Shown one piece after another: positions 20,622 to 30,122 of a stretch of DNA of 64,000 nucleotides. The position numbers and the translations under genes were made by a program. Positions within the stretch are counted from its first letter, which is position 1. Every line of letters begins with the position of its first letter. Under the pieces are notes generated by a model. The model was given only the letters and a program-made list of their open reading frames with translations. It did not search any database and was not told the origin of the DNA. The DNA lies in the NCBI GenBank assembly GCA_002256145.1, contig NKIP01000005.1, forward strand, positions 127,618 to 191,617. Reading direction: 5' to 3'. The stretch is from Comamonadaceae bacterium PBBC1. GTDB taxonomy: Bacteria > Pseudomonadota > Gammaproteobacteria > Burkholderiales > Burkholderiaceae_C.

Positions 20622-21716
20622 ATGCAGCTGAAATTTGCTTCTTTGAATTTGTCTTCCTTCGCACCCTGTCGTGCCACTTCGCTCGTTATTGTGGCGGGTT
20701 TGTTGGCCGCTTGGGTCGGGCCTTGCCAAGTGGCCCATGCCCAATCTCATTCCAGTGCTTCATCAATCAAGGGCCAAAAGACCAATAAACCGGCTCAAAA
20801 GTCAGTTTCCCGTCGTTCTCCTCCAAAGACACAAGGGCGCGCTCCGGGACCTAGAAAAAGTTTGACGTCGACCCAATCAGCGGTGCCTGTGAAAGCTTCA
20901 TTTGGCCAAATGGCAGGCTTGCGTTCGACAGCCGATGCCTTAGATTTGCACTCCAGCGTGGCTTTGGTTGTGGATCAAGACACCCAAGAAGTTCTTTATC
21001 GAAAAAACGATCATGCCGTTTTGCCCATTGCTTCTTTGACCAAATTGATGACGGGTTTGATCATCTCTGAAGCGAACCTGTCCATGTCTGAGCGGCTCAC
21101 GATCACTCAGGCCGATGTGGATACAGAAAAAGGTAGTTCTTCACGTTTGGCAGTCGGTACCGAACTGAGTCGAGGTGAGATGCTGCACTTGGCCCTGATG
21201 TCCAGTGAAAATCGGGCAGCCAATGCACTGGGCCGAACTTTCCCGGGTGGATTGAGTGAATTTGTGGCCCGTATGAACAGCCGTGCACAAAGTCTGGGTA
21301 TGACAGGCACCCGCTACGTGGAGCCGACTGGATTGTCCAGTCGCAACCAGTCAAGTGCCAGTGACTTGGCTGTGTTGGTTGCCGCCGCTTACAAAGAGCC
21401 TGTTTTGCGTGATCTGTCGACTTCACATGGACGCGAAATAGCCGTGGGTAACCGCACTTTGCATTACAACAACACCAACCGCTTGGTCAAAAATCCTCAG
21501 TGGGACATTGGCTTGCAAAAAACAGGGTATATCTCTGAAGCCGGGCAGTGTTTGGTCATGCAAGCTCAGGTGGCCGGGCGTAAGTTGATCATGGTGTTTT
21601 TGGATTCTGCAGGCAAACTCAGTCGCATTGGTGATGCAGAGCGTGTACGCAAATGGGTTGAAAACAAATCTTCTTGGCAGTCCAGTCAGCGCATCCAAGA
21701 CCAGCGTCCAGGTTGA
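20622..21716 (+). CDS. D-alanyl-D-alanine endopeptidase/carboxypeptidase, PBP7-like (peptidase S11)
   Basis: Periplasmic low-molecular-weight penicillin-binding protein that trims peptidoglycan cross-links. 364 residues. A signal peptide (about 1-40, ending AHA) is followed by a basic, Ser/Gln-rich linker (41-95), then the S11 domain with S138-x-x-K141, S195-E-N197 and K300-T-G. This is the short PbpG/PBP7 organisation, without the extra C-terminal domain of DacA. No close ribosome binding site is seen. It is monocistronic and convergent with the IclR gene. Confidence 0.9.
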   Translation: MQLKFASLNLSSFAPCRATSLVIVAGLLAAWVGPCQVAHAQSHSSASSIKGQKTNKPAQKSVSRRSPPKTQGRAPGPRKSLTSTQSAVPVKASFGQMAGLRSTADALDLHSSVALVVDQDTQEVLYRKNDHAVLPIASLTKLMTGLIISEANLSMSERLTITQADVDTEKGSSSRLAVGTELSRGEMLHLALMSSENRAANALGRTFPGGLSEFVARMNSRAQSLGMTGTRYVEPTGLSSRNQSSASDLAVLVAAAYKEPVLRDLSTSHGREIAVGNRTLHYNNTNRLVKNPQWDIGLQKTGYISEAGQCLVMQAQVAGRKLIMVFLDSAGKLSRIGDAERVRKWVENKSSWQSSQRIQDQRPG

Positions 21717-21799
21717 TGCCTCGGACGTCAATCTCACAGGTTTTTGATCTTCTGCAGGACAAGCGTTGAAGATATTGGGAATGCCCTGACTCGGGGCAT

Positions 21800-22579
21800 T
21801 CAACCTTCTGCGTGGTGCCCCAGTGTGCTGGAGATTTCCCGGGCTGTTTCTTGCAGTTTCGTCAACCAGCTGTCATCGATGCGGTCTGCGGGCGCAGAGA
21901 TGGACAAACCGGCCAGCAATTTGCCTTGGTCATCATGAATGCCCGCAGCAATGCAGCGCACACCCAATTCCAATTCTTCGTTGTCGCGGGCAAAGCCAGA
22001 CTGTTTGACGCGTGTCAATTCTCTTTCCAGAACCTGCAATTGGGTGATGCTGTTGCGGGTTTGGCCCGCTAAACCAGTGCGTGCGGCGTAAGAGCGAACC
22101 CGCAAAGGGTCATCGGCTGCCAGAAAAAGTTTGCCCACAGAGGTCAGGTGCAAGGGAGCCCGCCCACCAATGGCACGAACAACTTGCATGCCTGAGCGTT
22201 CGCTGTAGGCGCGTTCGATGTAAACAATCTCGTCGCCCTGTCGCATGCTCAAATTGACAGGTTGCTGAATCAGTTTGTGCAGTTCGCGCATGGGTGCCAA
22301 TGCGGCATCTCTCACATTGAGCCGACCTTTGACCATGTTGCCCAATTCCAGCAGACGCATACCCAAGCGATAGCTTCCTGCTTCGGGGCGGTCAACAAAA
22401 CGTCCCGTGGCCAAATCGTTCAGGATGCGGTGCGCGGTCGAGGGATGAAGTCCGGTTTTTTGACTGATTTCTTTCAGGGAAATCGCCTCTTCACGGGATG
22501 CAAGAACATCCATCAAGGTGAACATGCGTTCTATGACCTGGATGGTGGGCGAAGCGGCAATGGTGGGATCTTTTTTCAT
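21800..22579 (-). CDS. IclR-family transcriptional regulator
   Basis: 259 residues. The N-terminal winged helix-turn-helix (about 12-75; ISLKEISQKTGLHPSTAHRIL) is followed by the IclR effector domain (about 85-250; HLTSVGKLFLA, RCIAAGIHD). The effector is unknown; family members usually bind small organic acids or aromatic compounds. It follows bpt on the same strand after 52 bp, so it may be co-transcribed or have its own promoter. An inverted repeat 23 bp upstream of its start could be an autoregulatory site. Confidence 0.92.
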   Translation of the reverse strand: MKKDPTIAASPTIQVIERMFTLMDVLASREEAISLKEISQKTGLHPSTAHRILNDLATGRFVDRPEAGSYRLGMRLLELGNMVKGRLNVRDAALAPMRELHKLIQQPVNLSMRQGDEIVYIERAYSERSGMQVVRAIGGRAPLHLTSVGKLFLAADDPLRVRSYAARTGLAGQTRNSITQLQVLERELTRVKQSGFARDNEELELGVRCIAAGIHDDQGKLLAGLSISAPADRIDDSWLTKLQETAREISSTLGHHAEG

Positions 22580-22602
22580 CGAGTACAGCAGATGTGATTG
22601 AA

Positions 22603-22617
22603 TTTTACACTGTGAAA
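22603..22617. promoter_or_regulatory. Palindrome upstream of iclR-type gene
   Basis: TTTTACACTGTGAAA is a 15-base inverted repeat with one mismatched pair, centred at 22610, lying 23 bp before the IclR-family start. Autoregulatory binding is inferred from position only. Confidence 0.35.
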
Positions 22618-22631
22618 TCGAAGGGGAGTCT

Positions 22632-23369
22632 TTAAGTCATGGGCAGCCATTCACCATGGACTCGCAATTCGCCCGGTTTGAAACGGGCTTTGTAACTCAT
22701 TTTGGGACTTTTTTCGATCCAGTAGCCTAAGTAAACATAAGAAAGACCCAAGTCGACAGCTTGCTGGATTTGCCAAAGAACGCCATACGTGCCGTAGCTC
22801 GCCTTGTCATCTGGTTCGTAGAAGGTGTAAACGGCGGAGAGGCCATTGTTGAGGACATCGACAATGCTGATCATTTTCAGAGGGCCCAGAGTGCCATCTG
22901 GTGCGGGTTCGCGAAACTCGATGATTCTTGAGTTGACGCGACTTTGCAGCAAGAACTGGGTGTATTGGTCCACGCTGTCCTGGTCCATGCCACCGCCCAT
23001 GTGACGCGAATTTTGGTAGCGCAAGTACAGGGCGTAATGCTCGGCATCAAAATGCAAGTCCAGCACCCGCACTTTCAAATGCTGGTGGGCTTTGAGGGCG
23101 CGTCGCTGACTGCGGTCTGGTTGGAAAGTGGCCACATTCACACGCAGGGGTTGGCAAGCTTGGCAACCATCGCAATAAGGGCGGTAGGTAAACAATCCGC
23201 TGCGCCGAAAGCCTTGTTGCACAAGGTCTGAATAAACCTCGTTGTGAATCAAATGGCTGGGCGTTGCCACTTGTGAGCGTGCTGACCGATCGGGCAGGTA
23301 ACTGCAAGCATAGGATGCCGTGGCATAAAACTGCAGAGCCTGAAGCGGGAGGTCTTTCAGATGGGTCAC
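22632..23369 (-). CDS. bpt: Aspartate/glutamate leucyltransferase (Bpt)
   Basis: N-degron pathway enzyme that transfers leucine from Leu-tRNA to proteins starting with Asp or Glu, marking them for ClpS/ClpAP. 245 residues, typical. The N-terminal cysteine cluster [16 protein letters not shown] and the later [20 protein letters not shown] region match the ATE/Bpt family. The start is a GTG at 23369 overlapping the aat stop as GTGA, so translation is coupled. The second transferase of the pathway is encoded just upstream. Confidence 0.94.
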   Translation of the reverse strand: MTHLKDLPLQALQFYATASYACSYLPDRSARSQVATPSHLIHNEVYSDLVQQGFRRSGLFTYRPYCDGCQACQPLRVNVATFQPDRSQRRALKAHQHLKVRVLDLHFDAEHYALYLRYQNSRHMGGGMDQDSVDQYTQFLLQSRVNSRIIEFREPAPDGTLGPLKMISIVDVLNNGLSAVYTFYEPDDKASYGTYGVLWQIQQAVDLGLSYVYLGYWIEKSPKMSYKARFKPGELRVHGEWLPMT

Positions 23370-24133
23370 TTAGGGTTGTCCAATGCCGTCAACGCGTGCC
23401 AGTATAAAGTTTGCTGTGCCCAGTCAATGCCGGGTCGGTCCATCGCTTGCCTGACGCCTGTCATGAAGGTGTCTCGCGACATTTCCTGTGCGCCCAAAGA
23501 GGCAAGGTGACGGGTGTTTTGCTGGCAATCAATGGCCAAAACACCGTGCGCCAAGGCGACGCTGACCAAAAGGGCCAAAGCCATTTTGGAGCCATCGTCA
23601 ATGCGGGTGAACATGGACTCGCCAAATACGGCTTGGCCCAGCGCCACAAAATACAAGCCTGCCACCAGCGTTCCATCAAGCCAAACCTCTGCGCTGTGTG
23701 CCAAGCCCAGTTGGTGGAGTTCTGTGTAGGCGTTCACCATGGAGGGCAAGATCCAGGTGCCTTTTTGGCCCGGGCGAACAGCGTTGGAACAGTGGTGGAT
23801 CACCCCTGCAAAGTCTCGGTCAAAACATAATTCAAAACGGGGTGATTTCAGGTGTTGTTTGAGCCGTTGACGCAAGGAGCGGTGAAAGCGAAATTGATGG
23901 GTCTGAAGCACCATGCGGGGATCGGGGCTCCACCACAACACAGGCTGCCCTTCACTGAACCATGGAAAAATCCCGTTGGAATAACTTTCGATCAGTCGTT
24001 CAGCATTCAGATCGCTGCTGGCAGCCAAAAGGCCAGGAGCAGGCGATGAAGGCCCCCAGGTCAGCGAGGTGTAAGGCAGTGGTTCCCCAGGCTGAACCCA
24101 GGGCAGGGTGGGCGATGAGGGTTCGATCAACAT
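23366..24133 (-). CDS. aat: Leucyl/phenylalanyl-tRNA-protein transferase
   Basis: Adds Leu or Phe to proteins with N-terminal Arg or Lys, creating a destabilising residue for ClpS/ClpAP. 255 residues from the ATG at 24133; a TTG five codons upstream is less likely. Family motifs are [26 protein letters not shown] near residue 53 (start of a region about 26 long), then GEVWxxG-like [19 protein letters not shown] and FGESMF. Together with bpt it forms a two-gene N-degron operon. Divergent from pgeF, with 55 bp between starts. Confidence 0.95.
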   Translation of the reverse strand: MLIEPSSPTLPWVQPGEPLPYTSLTWGPSSPAPGLLAASSDLNAERLIESYSNGIFPWFSEGQPVLWWSPDPRMVLQTHQFRFHRSLRQRLKQHLKSPRFELCFDRDFAGVIHHCSNAVRPGQKGTWILPSMVNAYTELHQLGLAHSAEVWLDGTLVAGLYFVALGQAVFGESMFTRIDDGSKMALALLVSVALAHGVLAIDCQQNTRHLASLGAQEMSRDTFMTGVRQAMDRPGIDWAQQTLYWHALTALDNPK

Positions 24134-24188
24134 GCAGTCATTACACAATAAATGGCATGCGCACGGCGTCAGCCGCTATGATTTTGTG

Positions 24189-24974
24189 ATGCATGTTTTT
24201 GATTCAGACTGGATTCAACCCGAGTGGCCTGCCCCGTTGGGGGTTCGCGCCATCATGACCACGCGTCAAGGTGGCGTTTCAAGTGGGCCTTGGCGCAGCA
24301 TGAATCTGGGGGGGCATGTGGGGGACTCTCACGAGCAGGTTCAGGCCAACCGTGACCTTCTCGCCAACCAGATCAAGAAAACCCCCGTGTTCATGGACCA
24401 AGTTCATGGCACAGAAGTACAAGCGCTGCCGACAAATGGGGTCCATCTACCTCAAGCGGATGCTTGTTGGACCGCTGACCACCAGCTGGCTTGCACCATC
24501 ATGGTGGCCGATTGCTTGCCTGTGCTCTTGTGTGATGCCTCGGGTCAATGGGTGGCGGCTGCGCACGCCGGTTGGCGTGGTTTGGCGGGCGTCAATGGCC
24601 AAGGTGTGCTGGAGTCGCTGTTGTCCGAGTTGCCCGTGGATGGCTACCATGGCGAGCTGATGGCTTGGCTGGGGCCATGCATTGGCCCGAATGCATTTGA
24701 GGTGGGGCAAGAGGTTCGGTCTGCATTTCAAGAGGGGACGACCAAGGACGACGCGTTTTTTCAACCTTTGCCCAATGGGAAGTACTTGGCCGATTTGGCA
24801 GGTTTAGCCCGACAGCGATTGCATCAGTTGGGGGTTGGACAAATTTTTGGCAATGATGGTCATCCTTCTTGGTGCACCTTCACCAATTCAGACCGGTTCT
24901 TTTCTCACCGGCGCGACAGCCGCGTCCTCGGCCAAAGTGGGCGCATGGCCGCTTGCATCTGGCTGGACCAATGA
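24189..24974 (+). CDS. pgeF: Purine nucleoside phosphorylase/adenosine deaminase, YfiH-PgeF laccase-domain family
   Basis: 261 residues of the multicopper-polyphenol-oxidoreductase-like fold. Family members act on purine nucleosides, or in E. coli as a peptidoglycan-editing factor that clears misincorporated L-Ser. The zinc/active-site residues are H73 (DQVHG), C109 (VADCLPVLL) and H126 (AAHAGWRG); the C-terminal DRFFSHRRD is present. The ATG at 24189 is chosen because upstream frame is non-conserved. Its last 87 bases overlap, on the opposite strand, the end of a small membrane-protein gene. Confidence 0.9.
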   Translation: MHVFDSDWIQPEWPAPLGVRAIMTTRQGGVSSGPWRSMNLGGHVGDSHEQVQANRDLLANQIKKTPVFMDQVHGTEVQALPTNGVHLPQADACWTADHQLACTIMVADCLPVLLCDASGQWVAAAHAGWRGLAGVNGQGVLESLLSELPVDGYHGELMAWLGPCIGPNAFEVGQEVRSAFQEGTTKDDAFFQPLPNGKYLADLAGLARQRLHQLGVGQIFGNDGHPSWCTFTNSDRFFSHRRDSRVLGQSGRMAACIWLDQ

Positions 24975-25193
24975 GTTGATTTTTGATTCGGCCTCCAGCC
25001 TGTTTTGCTCGGCCTTGACCCGTTCTTTTCTTCGAAGTGGGGTCCCAAACAGGTAAATCACCAACGATATGGGCAACAAGCCATACAGCAAGAAGGTGAT
25101 GATGGCACCCAAAACAGTTCCCTGTGTACTAAAAGCCTCGACCAAAGCCATCAGCAACGTGACATAGAACCATGCAATAACGATCAAATACAT
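24888..25193 (-). CDS. Small conserved-looking membrane protein upstream of phaC
   Basis: 101 residues from the ATG at 25193, with an AAGG-containing sequence about 10 bases upstream. Two hydrophobic segments (about 2-22 and 32-51) are followed by a charged stretch (RRKERVKAEQNRLEAE) and an alanine/proline-rich tail. No known domain is recognised. Divergent from phaC with 91 bp between them. The tail is encoded opposite the end of pgeF (87 bp overlap), so the true C-terminus could be affected by a wrong frame call, but the hydrophobic part lies outside the overlap and looks like real coding sequence. Confidence 0.65.
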   Translation of the reverse strand: MYLIVIAWFYVTLLMALVEAFSTQGTVLGAIITFLLYGLLPISLVIYLFGTPLRRKERVKAEQNRLEAESKINSLVQPDASGHAPTLAEDAAVAPVRKEPV

Positions 25194-25284
25194 AAATTTT
25201 TTGTGCCTTGTAATTTGGGTGACAACAAACTGAAAGATACTGTACTCAAGCCATTTCAAAAAAACGATTGAATCAGGAGACAAC

Positions 25285-27003
25285 ATGAGTGCATCCAAGC
25301 CAAACGACTGGGCCCAGATGAACCAGGATTTTCAGCAAAAACTGTCTCAAAGTTGGGGTCAGGCCATGCAGCATTTCCAGACCATCGACTTGGGAGGTTT
25401 GAAGCCGGTCCCCGAAGCTGACACGCCTGCACTCAAATTCTCTCCGGAAAAGCTTCAGGCCCTTCAGGGGCAGTATTTCAAAGACGCCTCAGATTTGTGG
25501 AATCAAAGCCTGAGCAACAGTTTGCAAGTCAAAGACCGTCGTTTTTCGGGCGACGCGTGGACCTCCAACCCTGTGGCGGCGTTCAATGCGGCCACTTACC
25601 TGCTCAATGCCCGCACCCTGATGGGCTTGGCCGATGCGGTGGACGCCGATGCCAAAACACGCACCCGCATCCGCTTTGCCATTGAGCAGTGGGTGGCCGC
25701 TTCGTCCCCAAGCAACTTTTTGGCCTTTAATGCCGAAGCCCAAAAGAAAGCGATCGAGACAAAAGGCGAAAGCATCGCCAAGGGTATCCAGAATTTGATG
25801 CACGATATGCAGCAGGGCCATGTCTCGATGACCGACGAGAGCCTGTTTGAAGTGGGCAAGAACGTGGCCACCACCGAAGGTGCTGTCGTTTTTGAAAACG
25901 AATTTTTCCAGCTGATCGAATACAAACCGCTGACCGCCAAGGTCTACGAAAAGCCGTTTTTGCTGGTGCCCCCTTGCATCAACAAGTTCTACATCCTCGA
26001 TCTGCAGCCTGAAAACTCGCTGATTCGCTACGCCGTGAGCCAAGGCCACCGCACCTTTGTGGTGAGTTGGCGCAACCCCGACGAGTCCATGGCCCAAAAG
26101 ACCTGGGACGACTACATCGAGCACGCCGCCATCGAGGCGATCCACACGGTGCAGGCCATCACCGGTGCACCCAAGATCAACGCTCTGGGCTTTTGCGTGG
26201 GGGGCACCATTTTGTCGACCGCCCTGGCCGTGTTGGCCGCTCGCGGCGAAAAGCCGGTGGCCAGCGCCACCTTCCTCACCACCCTGATCAACTTCACCGA
26301 CACCGGCATTCTGGACGTGTTCATTGACGAGAACTTCGTCAAGTTCCGTGAACAGCAAATGGGCCAAGGCGGCTTGCTCAAAGGCCAGGATCTGGCGTCT
26401 ACTTTCAGCTTTTTGCGCCCCAACGACCTGGTCTGGAATTATGTGGTGGGCAACTACCTCAAGGGCGAGACACCGCCGCCGTTTGATTTGCTCTACTGGA
26501 ACAGCGACTCGACCAACTTGCCCGGGCCTTTTTACGCTTGGTATTTGCGCAACACCTACCTCGAAAACAATTTGGTCCGACCTGGCAAAGTCACCGTGTG
26601 TGGCGAGGCCATCGATCTGGGCAAGGTCGACATGCCGGTCTACGTCTATGGCTCTCGCGAAGACCACATCGTGCCGATTGGTGGGGCTTATACCAGCACA
26701 CAAGTGCTGCCGGGCAAGAAGCGTTTTGTGATGGGGGCTTCGGGCCACATTGCGGGCGTGATCAACCCGCCAGCGGCCAAAAAGCGCAGCCACTGGCTGA
26801 GTGAAGGCACGAAATTCCCAGCCGATGTGAACGACTGGATCGCCAGCGCCCAAGAGGTGCCTGGCAGCTGGTGGACCGATTGGTCAGACTGGCTCAAGGG
26901 CCATGCGGGCAAGCAAATTGCCGCGCCCAAAACCTACGGCAAAGCCAGCCAATTCAAAGCCATCGAGGCGGCCCCCGGTCGCTATGTGAAGGCCAAGGCC
27001 TGA
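25285..27003 (+). CDS. phaC: Class I poly(3-hydroxyalkanoate) synthase
   Basis: Polymerises (R)-3-hydroxybutyryl-CoA into PHB granules. 572 residues, close to other class I synthases. The N-terminal regulatory domain is followed by an alpha/beta-hydrolase catalytic domain with the lipase-like box GFCVGG (catalytic C304), the aspartate region YGSREDHIVP, and histidine in GASGHIAGVINPP. AGGAGA precedes the ATG. First gene of phaC-phaA-phaB, so monomer supply and polymerisation are co-expressed. No phasin or phaR gene is adjacent. Confidence 0.96.
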   Translation: MSASKPNDWAQMNQDFQQKLSQSWGQAMQHFQTIDLGGLKPVPEADTPALKFSPEKLQALQGQYFKDASDLWNQSLSNSLQVKDRRFSGDAWTSNPVAAFNAATYLLNARTLMGLADAVDADAKTRTRIRFAIEQWVAASSPSNFLAFNAEAQKKAIETKGESIAKGIQNLMHDMQQGHVSMTDESLFEVGKNVATTEGAVVFENEFFQLIEYKPLTAKVYEKPFLLVPPCINKFYILDLQPENSLIRYAVSQGHRTFVVSWRNPDESMAQKTWDDYIEHAAIEAIHTVQAITGAPKINALGFCVGGTILSTALAVLAARGEKPVASATFLTTLINFTDTGILDVFIDENFVKFREQQMGQGGLLKGQDLASTFSFLRPNDLVWNYVVGNYLKGETPPPFDLLYWNSDSTNLPGPFYAWYLRNTYLENNLVRPGKVTVCGEAIDLGKVDMPVYVYGSREDHIVPIGGAYTSTQVLPGKKRFVMGASGHIAGVINPPAAKKRSHWLSEGTKFPADVNDWIASAQEVPGSWWTDWSDWLKGHAGKQIAAPKTYGKASQFKAIEAAPGRYVKAKA

Positions 27004-27027
27004 TTCGTTTTTTTATTGGAGACAAAA

Positions 27028-28209
27028 ATGGAAGACATCGTCATCGTTGCAGCCGCACGCACCGCCGTGGGCAAATTTGGCGGCTCGCTCGCCAAAACCC
27101 CCGCCACCGAGTTGGGCAGCATCGTCATCAAGGGTTTGCTCGAGCGCAGTGGCCTGCCAGTTGACGCCATCGGTGAAGTCATCATGGGCCAGGTGCTGGC
27201 CGCAGGCGTGGGCCAAAACCCCGCCCGCCAAGCCATGATGAAAGCTGGTGTGGCCAAGGAAACCCCGGCTCTGACCATCAACGCCGTGTGCGGCTCGGGC
27301 CTCAAGGCCGTGATGCTGGCCGCGCAGGCCGTGGCCTGGGGCGACAGCGAGATCGTGATCGCCGGTGGTCAGGAAAACATGAGCGCCAGCCCGCATGTCT
27401 TGAACGGCAGCCGCGACGGCCAGCGCATGGGCGACTGGAAGATGACCGACACCATGATCGTGGACGGCTTGTGGGACGTGTACAACCAGTACCACATGGG
27501 CATCACCGCCGAAAACGTGGCCAAGGCCCACGGCATCACCCGCGACATGCAAGACGCCCTGGCCGCAGGCAGCCAGCGCAAAGCCGCTGCCGCGCAAGAC
27601 GCGGGCAAGTTCAAGGACGAAATCGTTGACGTGCTGATTCCTCAGCGCAAGGGTGATGCCCTGGTGTTCAACACCGACGAATTCATCAACAAGAAAACCA
27701 GCCAAGAAGTGCTGGCCGGTCTGCGCCCCGCCTTTGACAAGGCCGGCAGCGTGACCGCTGGCAATGCATCGGGCATCAACGACGGTGCAGCCGCCGTGAT
27801 GGTCATGTCAGCCAAGAAGGCTGCCGCTCTGGGCCTCAAGCCTCTGGCCCGCATTGCCGCTTTTGGCACCAGCGGTCTGGACCCGGCCACCATGGGCATG
27901 GGCCCTGTGCCTGCGTCGCAAAAGGCGCTGGCCCGTGCGGGCTGGAAAGCCCAGGACGTGGACCTGTTCGAACTCAACGAAGCCTTTGCCGCGCAAGCTT
28001 GCGCCGTGAACCAGGCACTCGACATCGATCCGGCCAAGGTCAACGTCAACGGCGGTGCGATCGCCATCGGTCACCCCATCGGCGCGTCCGGTTGCCGCAT
28101 CTTGGTGACCTTGCTGCACGAAATGCAGCGCACCCAAGCCAACAAAGGCTTGGCCGCGCTGTGCATTGGCGGCGGCATGGGCGTGTCGCTGGCCATCGAA
28201 CGCGTTTAA
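27028..28209 (+). CDS. phaA: Acetyl-CoA acetyltransferase (beta-ketothiolase)
   Basis: Condenses two acetyl-CoA to acetoacetyl-CoA for PHB synthesis. 393 residues, the family norm. The nucleophilic C88 is in AVCGSGLKA; the histidine is in IAIGHPIGASG and the second cysteine in CIGGGMGVSLAIER. The ATG at 27028 follows TTGGAGA; a TTG four codons earlier is unlikely. It lies 24 bp after phaC. Confidence 0.96.
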   Translation: MEDIVIVAAARTAVGKFGGSLAKTPATELGSIVIKGLLERSGLPVDAIGEVIMGQVLAAGVGQNPARQAMMKAGVAKETPALTINAVCGSGLKAVMLAAQAVAWGDSEIVIAGGQENMSASPHVLNGSRDGQRMGDWKMTDTMIVDGLWDVYNQYHMGITAENVAKAHGITRDMQDALAAGSQRKAAAAQDAGKFKDEIVDVLIPQRKGDALVFNTDEFINKKTSQEVLAGLRPAFDKAGSVTAGNASGINDGAAAVMVMSAKKAAALGLKPLARIAAFGTSGLDPATMGMGPVPASQKALARAGWKAQDVDLFELNEAFAAQACAVNQALDIDPAKVNVNGGAIAIGHPIGASGCRILVTLLHEMQRTQANKGLAALCIGGGMGVSLAIERV

Positions 28210-28326
28210 AAACCAGGCACGCCGCCGCCTTGGATTGGCACACTGCCCAGCTGTATAAGGGCAGCCCTTCCAAAGGATGTGAGTGCCATTACTTCATTTC
28301 ACTTCACTCATAACAAGGAGACAATC

Positions 28327-29064
28327 ATGAGTCAAAAAGTAGCGTACGTCACAGGCGGCATGGGCGGCATCGGCACCGCGATCTGCCAGCGCCTGCACCA
28401 AGAAGGCTTCAAGGTCATCGCCGGTTGCGGCCCCACGCGTGACTTCAACAAGTGGCTGGACGAGCAAAAAGCGCTGGGCTTCACCTTCTACGCCTCGGTG
28501 GGCAACGTAGGCGACTGGGATTCCACCGTCGAAGCCTTTGCCAAGGCCAAAGCCGAGCACGGACCGATCGACGTCTTGGTCAACAACGCTGGCATCACCA
28601 AGGACCGCATGTTCTTGAAAATGAGCCGTGAAGACTGGCAAGCTGTGATGAACACCAACCTGGATTCCATGTTCAACGTGACCAAGCAAGTGGTCGCAGA
28701 CATGGTCGAAAAAGGCTGGGGCCGCATCATCAACATCAGCTCGGTCAACGGCGAAAAAGGCCAGGCCGGCCAGACCAACTACTCGGCTGCCAAAGCCGGT
28801 ATGCACGGCTTCTCCATGGCTTTGGCCCAAGAGATGGCCACCAAAGGCGTGACCGTGAACACCGTGTCGCCCGGCTACATCGGCACCGACATGGTCAACG
28901 CCATTCGCCCCGACGTGCTCGAGAAAATCGTCGCCACCGTGCCCGTCAAGCGTCTTGGCAAGCCCAGCGAAATCGCCTCCATCATCGCCTGGCTGGCCAG
29001 CGAAGATGGTGGCTACACCACCGGCGCTGACTTCGCCGTCAACGGCGGTTTGCACATGGGCTGA
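28327..29064 (+). CDS. phaB: Acetoacetyl-CoA reductase
   Basis: NADPH-dependent short-chain dehydrogenase that reduces acetoacetyl-CoA to (R)-3-hydroxybutyryl-CoA. 245 residues. The cofactor motif TGGMGGIG is near residue 8, NNAG is mid-protein, and the catalytic Tyr and Lys are in NYSAAKAG. AAGGAGA precedes the ATG at 28327. It is separated from phaA by 117 bp, so an internal promoter is possible, and is followed by a strong bidirectional terminator. Confidence 0.96.
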   Translation: MSQKVAYVTGGMGGIGTAICQRLHQEGFKVIAGCGPTRDFNKWLDEQKALGFTFYASVGNVGDWDSTVEAFAKAKAEHGPIDVLVNNAGITKDRMFLKMSREDWQAVMNTNLDSMFNVTKQVVADMVEKGWGRIINISSVNGEKGQAGQTNYSAAKAGMHGFSMALAQEMATKGVTVNTVSPGYIGTDMVNAIRPDVLEKIVATVPVKRLGKPSEIASIIAWLASEDGGYTTGADFAVNGGLHMG

Positions 29065-29123
29065 TGCTTGTTTCTGGCTCAGCTTGGCAAGGCCAGGCTC
29101 GACCATTCAAGCCAGCAGTGCCC

Positions 29124-29155
29124 ACAAAAAAACCCGCCTCGGCGGGTTTTTTTGT
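29124..29155. terminator. Bidirectional terminator after phaB
   Basis: Perfect palindrome with a CCCGCC/GGCGGG core flanked by seven A and seven T, between converging phaB (+) and the SPFH gene (-). Confidence 0.93.
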
Positions 29156-29170
29156 GTCTGTAAGGTCGCT

Positions 29171-30088
29171 TTACCCCGCTTGTTTGCCCGTGCTCACCAT
29201 CTGCATGGCCGAGGCGATCAGGCCCGATACCTCGGTCATGTTGCCGGGCACGATCAGCGTGGTCTTGGCGTCTTGCGCCACCTTGGCGTAGGCCTGCACC
29301 GCTTGCTCGGCCACCTTGAGCTGCACGGCTTGTTCGCCCCCGGGCTGGCGGATGGCGGTGGCAATTCGCTCAATCGCCTGAGCCGTGGCATTGGCCATTT
29401 CGGTGATGGCGGCGGCGTCGCCTTGGGCCTTGTTGATGGCGGCTTGCTTTTCACCTTCAGAGCGGGCAATGAAGGCCTCGCGCTCGCCGGTGGCGATGTT
29501 GATCTGCTCCTGACGTCGACCTTCGGAGGCGGCAATCAGCGCACGCTTTTCGCGTTCGGCCGTGATTTGAGACTGCATGGCCAGCAAAATTTCTTTGGGC
29601 GGTGTCAGGTCCTTGATCTCGTAGCGCAGCACCTTCACGCCCCAGTTGAGCGCCGCTTCGTCGATGGCGGCCACCACCTGCGCGTTGATGATGTCACGCT
29701 CTTCAAAAGTCTTGTCCAGCTCCAGCTTGCCGATCACGCTGCGCAGGCTGGTTTGTGCCAGCTGGGTCACGGCCACGATGTAGTTGGACGAGCCGTAACT
29801 GGCCAGCTTGGGGTCGGTGACTTGAAAGTACAAAATGCCGTCGACCTGCAACTGCGTGTTGTCGCGCGTTATGCAGATCTGGCTGGGCACATCGAGGGGA
29901 ATTTCTTTCAGGCTGTGTTTCTGGATCACGTTGTCCACAAAGGGCACCACAAAGTTCAGGCCCGGGGCCAGGCTGGCGTGGAATTTACCCAGTCTTTCGA
30001 CCACCCAAGCCTCTTGTTGTGGCACGACCTTGACGGTCTTGATGATGAACAGGACCGCGATGAGCACGAGGACGGCAGCGACTTCCAT
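29171..30088 (-). CDS. SPFH/Band-7 membrane protein (stomatin/QmcA-like)
   Basis: 305 residues. One N-terminal membrane anchor (about 2-18), then the SPFH domain (about 22-190; VPQQEAWVVERLGKF, PGLNFVVPFVDNV). A long alanine/glutamate-rich helical coiled-coil region (about 190-270; EREKRALIAASEGRRQ, GEREAFIARSEGEKQ) follows. GGGAGAG precedes the ATG at 30088; the upstream frame extension overlaps the NfeD gene and is not used. Such proteins form membrane cages or microdomains that regulate proteases. The upstream NfeD gene is its usual partner. Confidence 0.93.
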   Translation of the reverse strand: MEVAAVLVLIAVLFIIKTVKVVPQQEAWVVERLGKFHASLAPGLNFVVPFVDNVIQKHSLKEIPLDVPSQICITRDNTQLQVDGILYFQVTDPKLASYGSSNYIVAVTQLAQTSLRSVIGKLELDKTFEERDIINAQVVAAIDEAALNWGVKVLRYEIKDLTPPKEILLAMQSQITAEREKRALIAASEGRRQEQINIATGEREAFIARSEGEKQAAINKAQGDAAAITEMANATAQAIERIATAIRQPGGEQAVQLKVAEQAVQAYAKVAQDAKTTLIVPGNMTEVSGLIASAMQMVSTGKQAG

Positions 30089-30122
30089 GGTTTTCTCTCC
30101 CTTAAAAAAATGGATGATGTGA

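Noticed and set aside
21779-21801. GAATGCCC / GGGCATTC hairpin between the PBP7-like gene and iclR
   Set aside because: Lacks a T run on either strand and overlaps the iclR stop; not called as a terminator.
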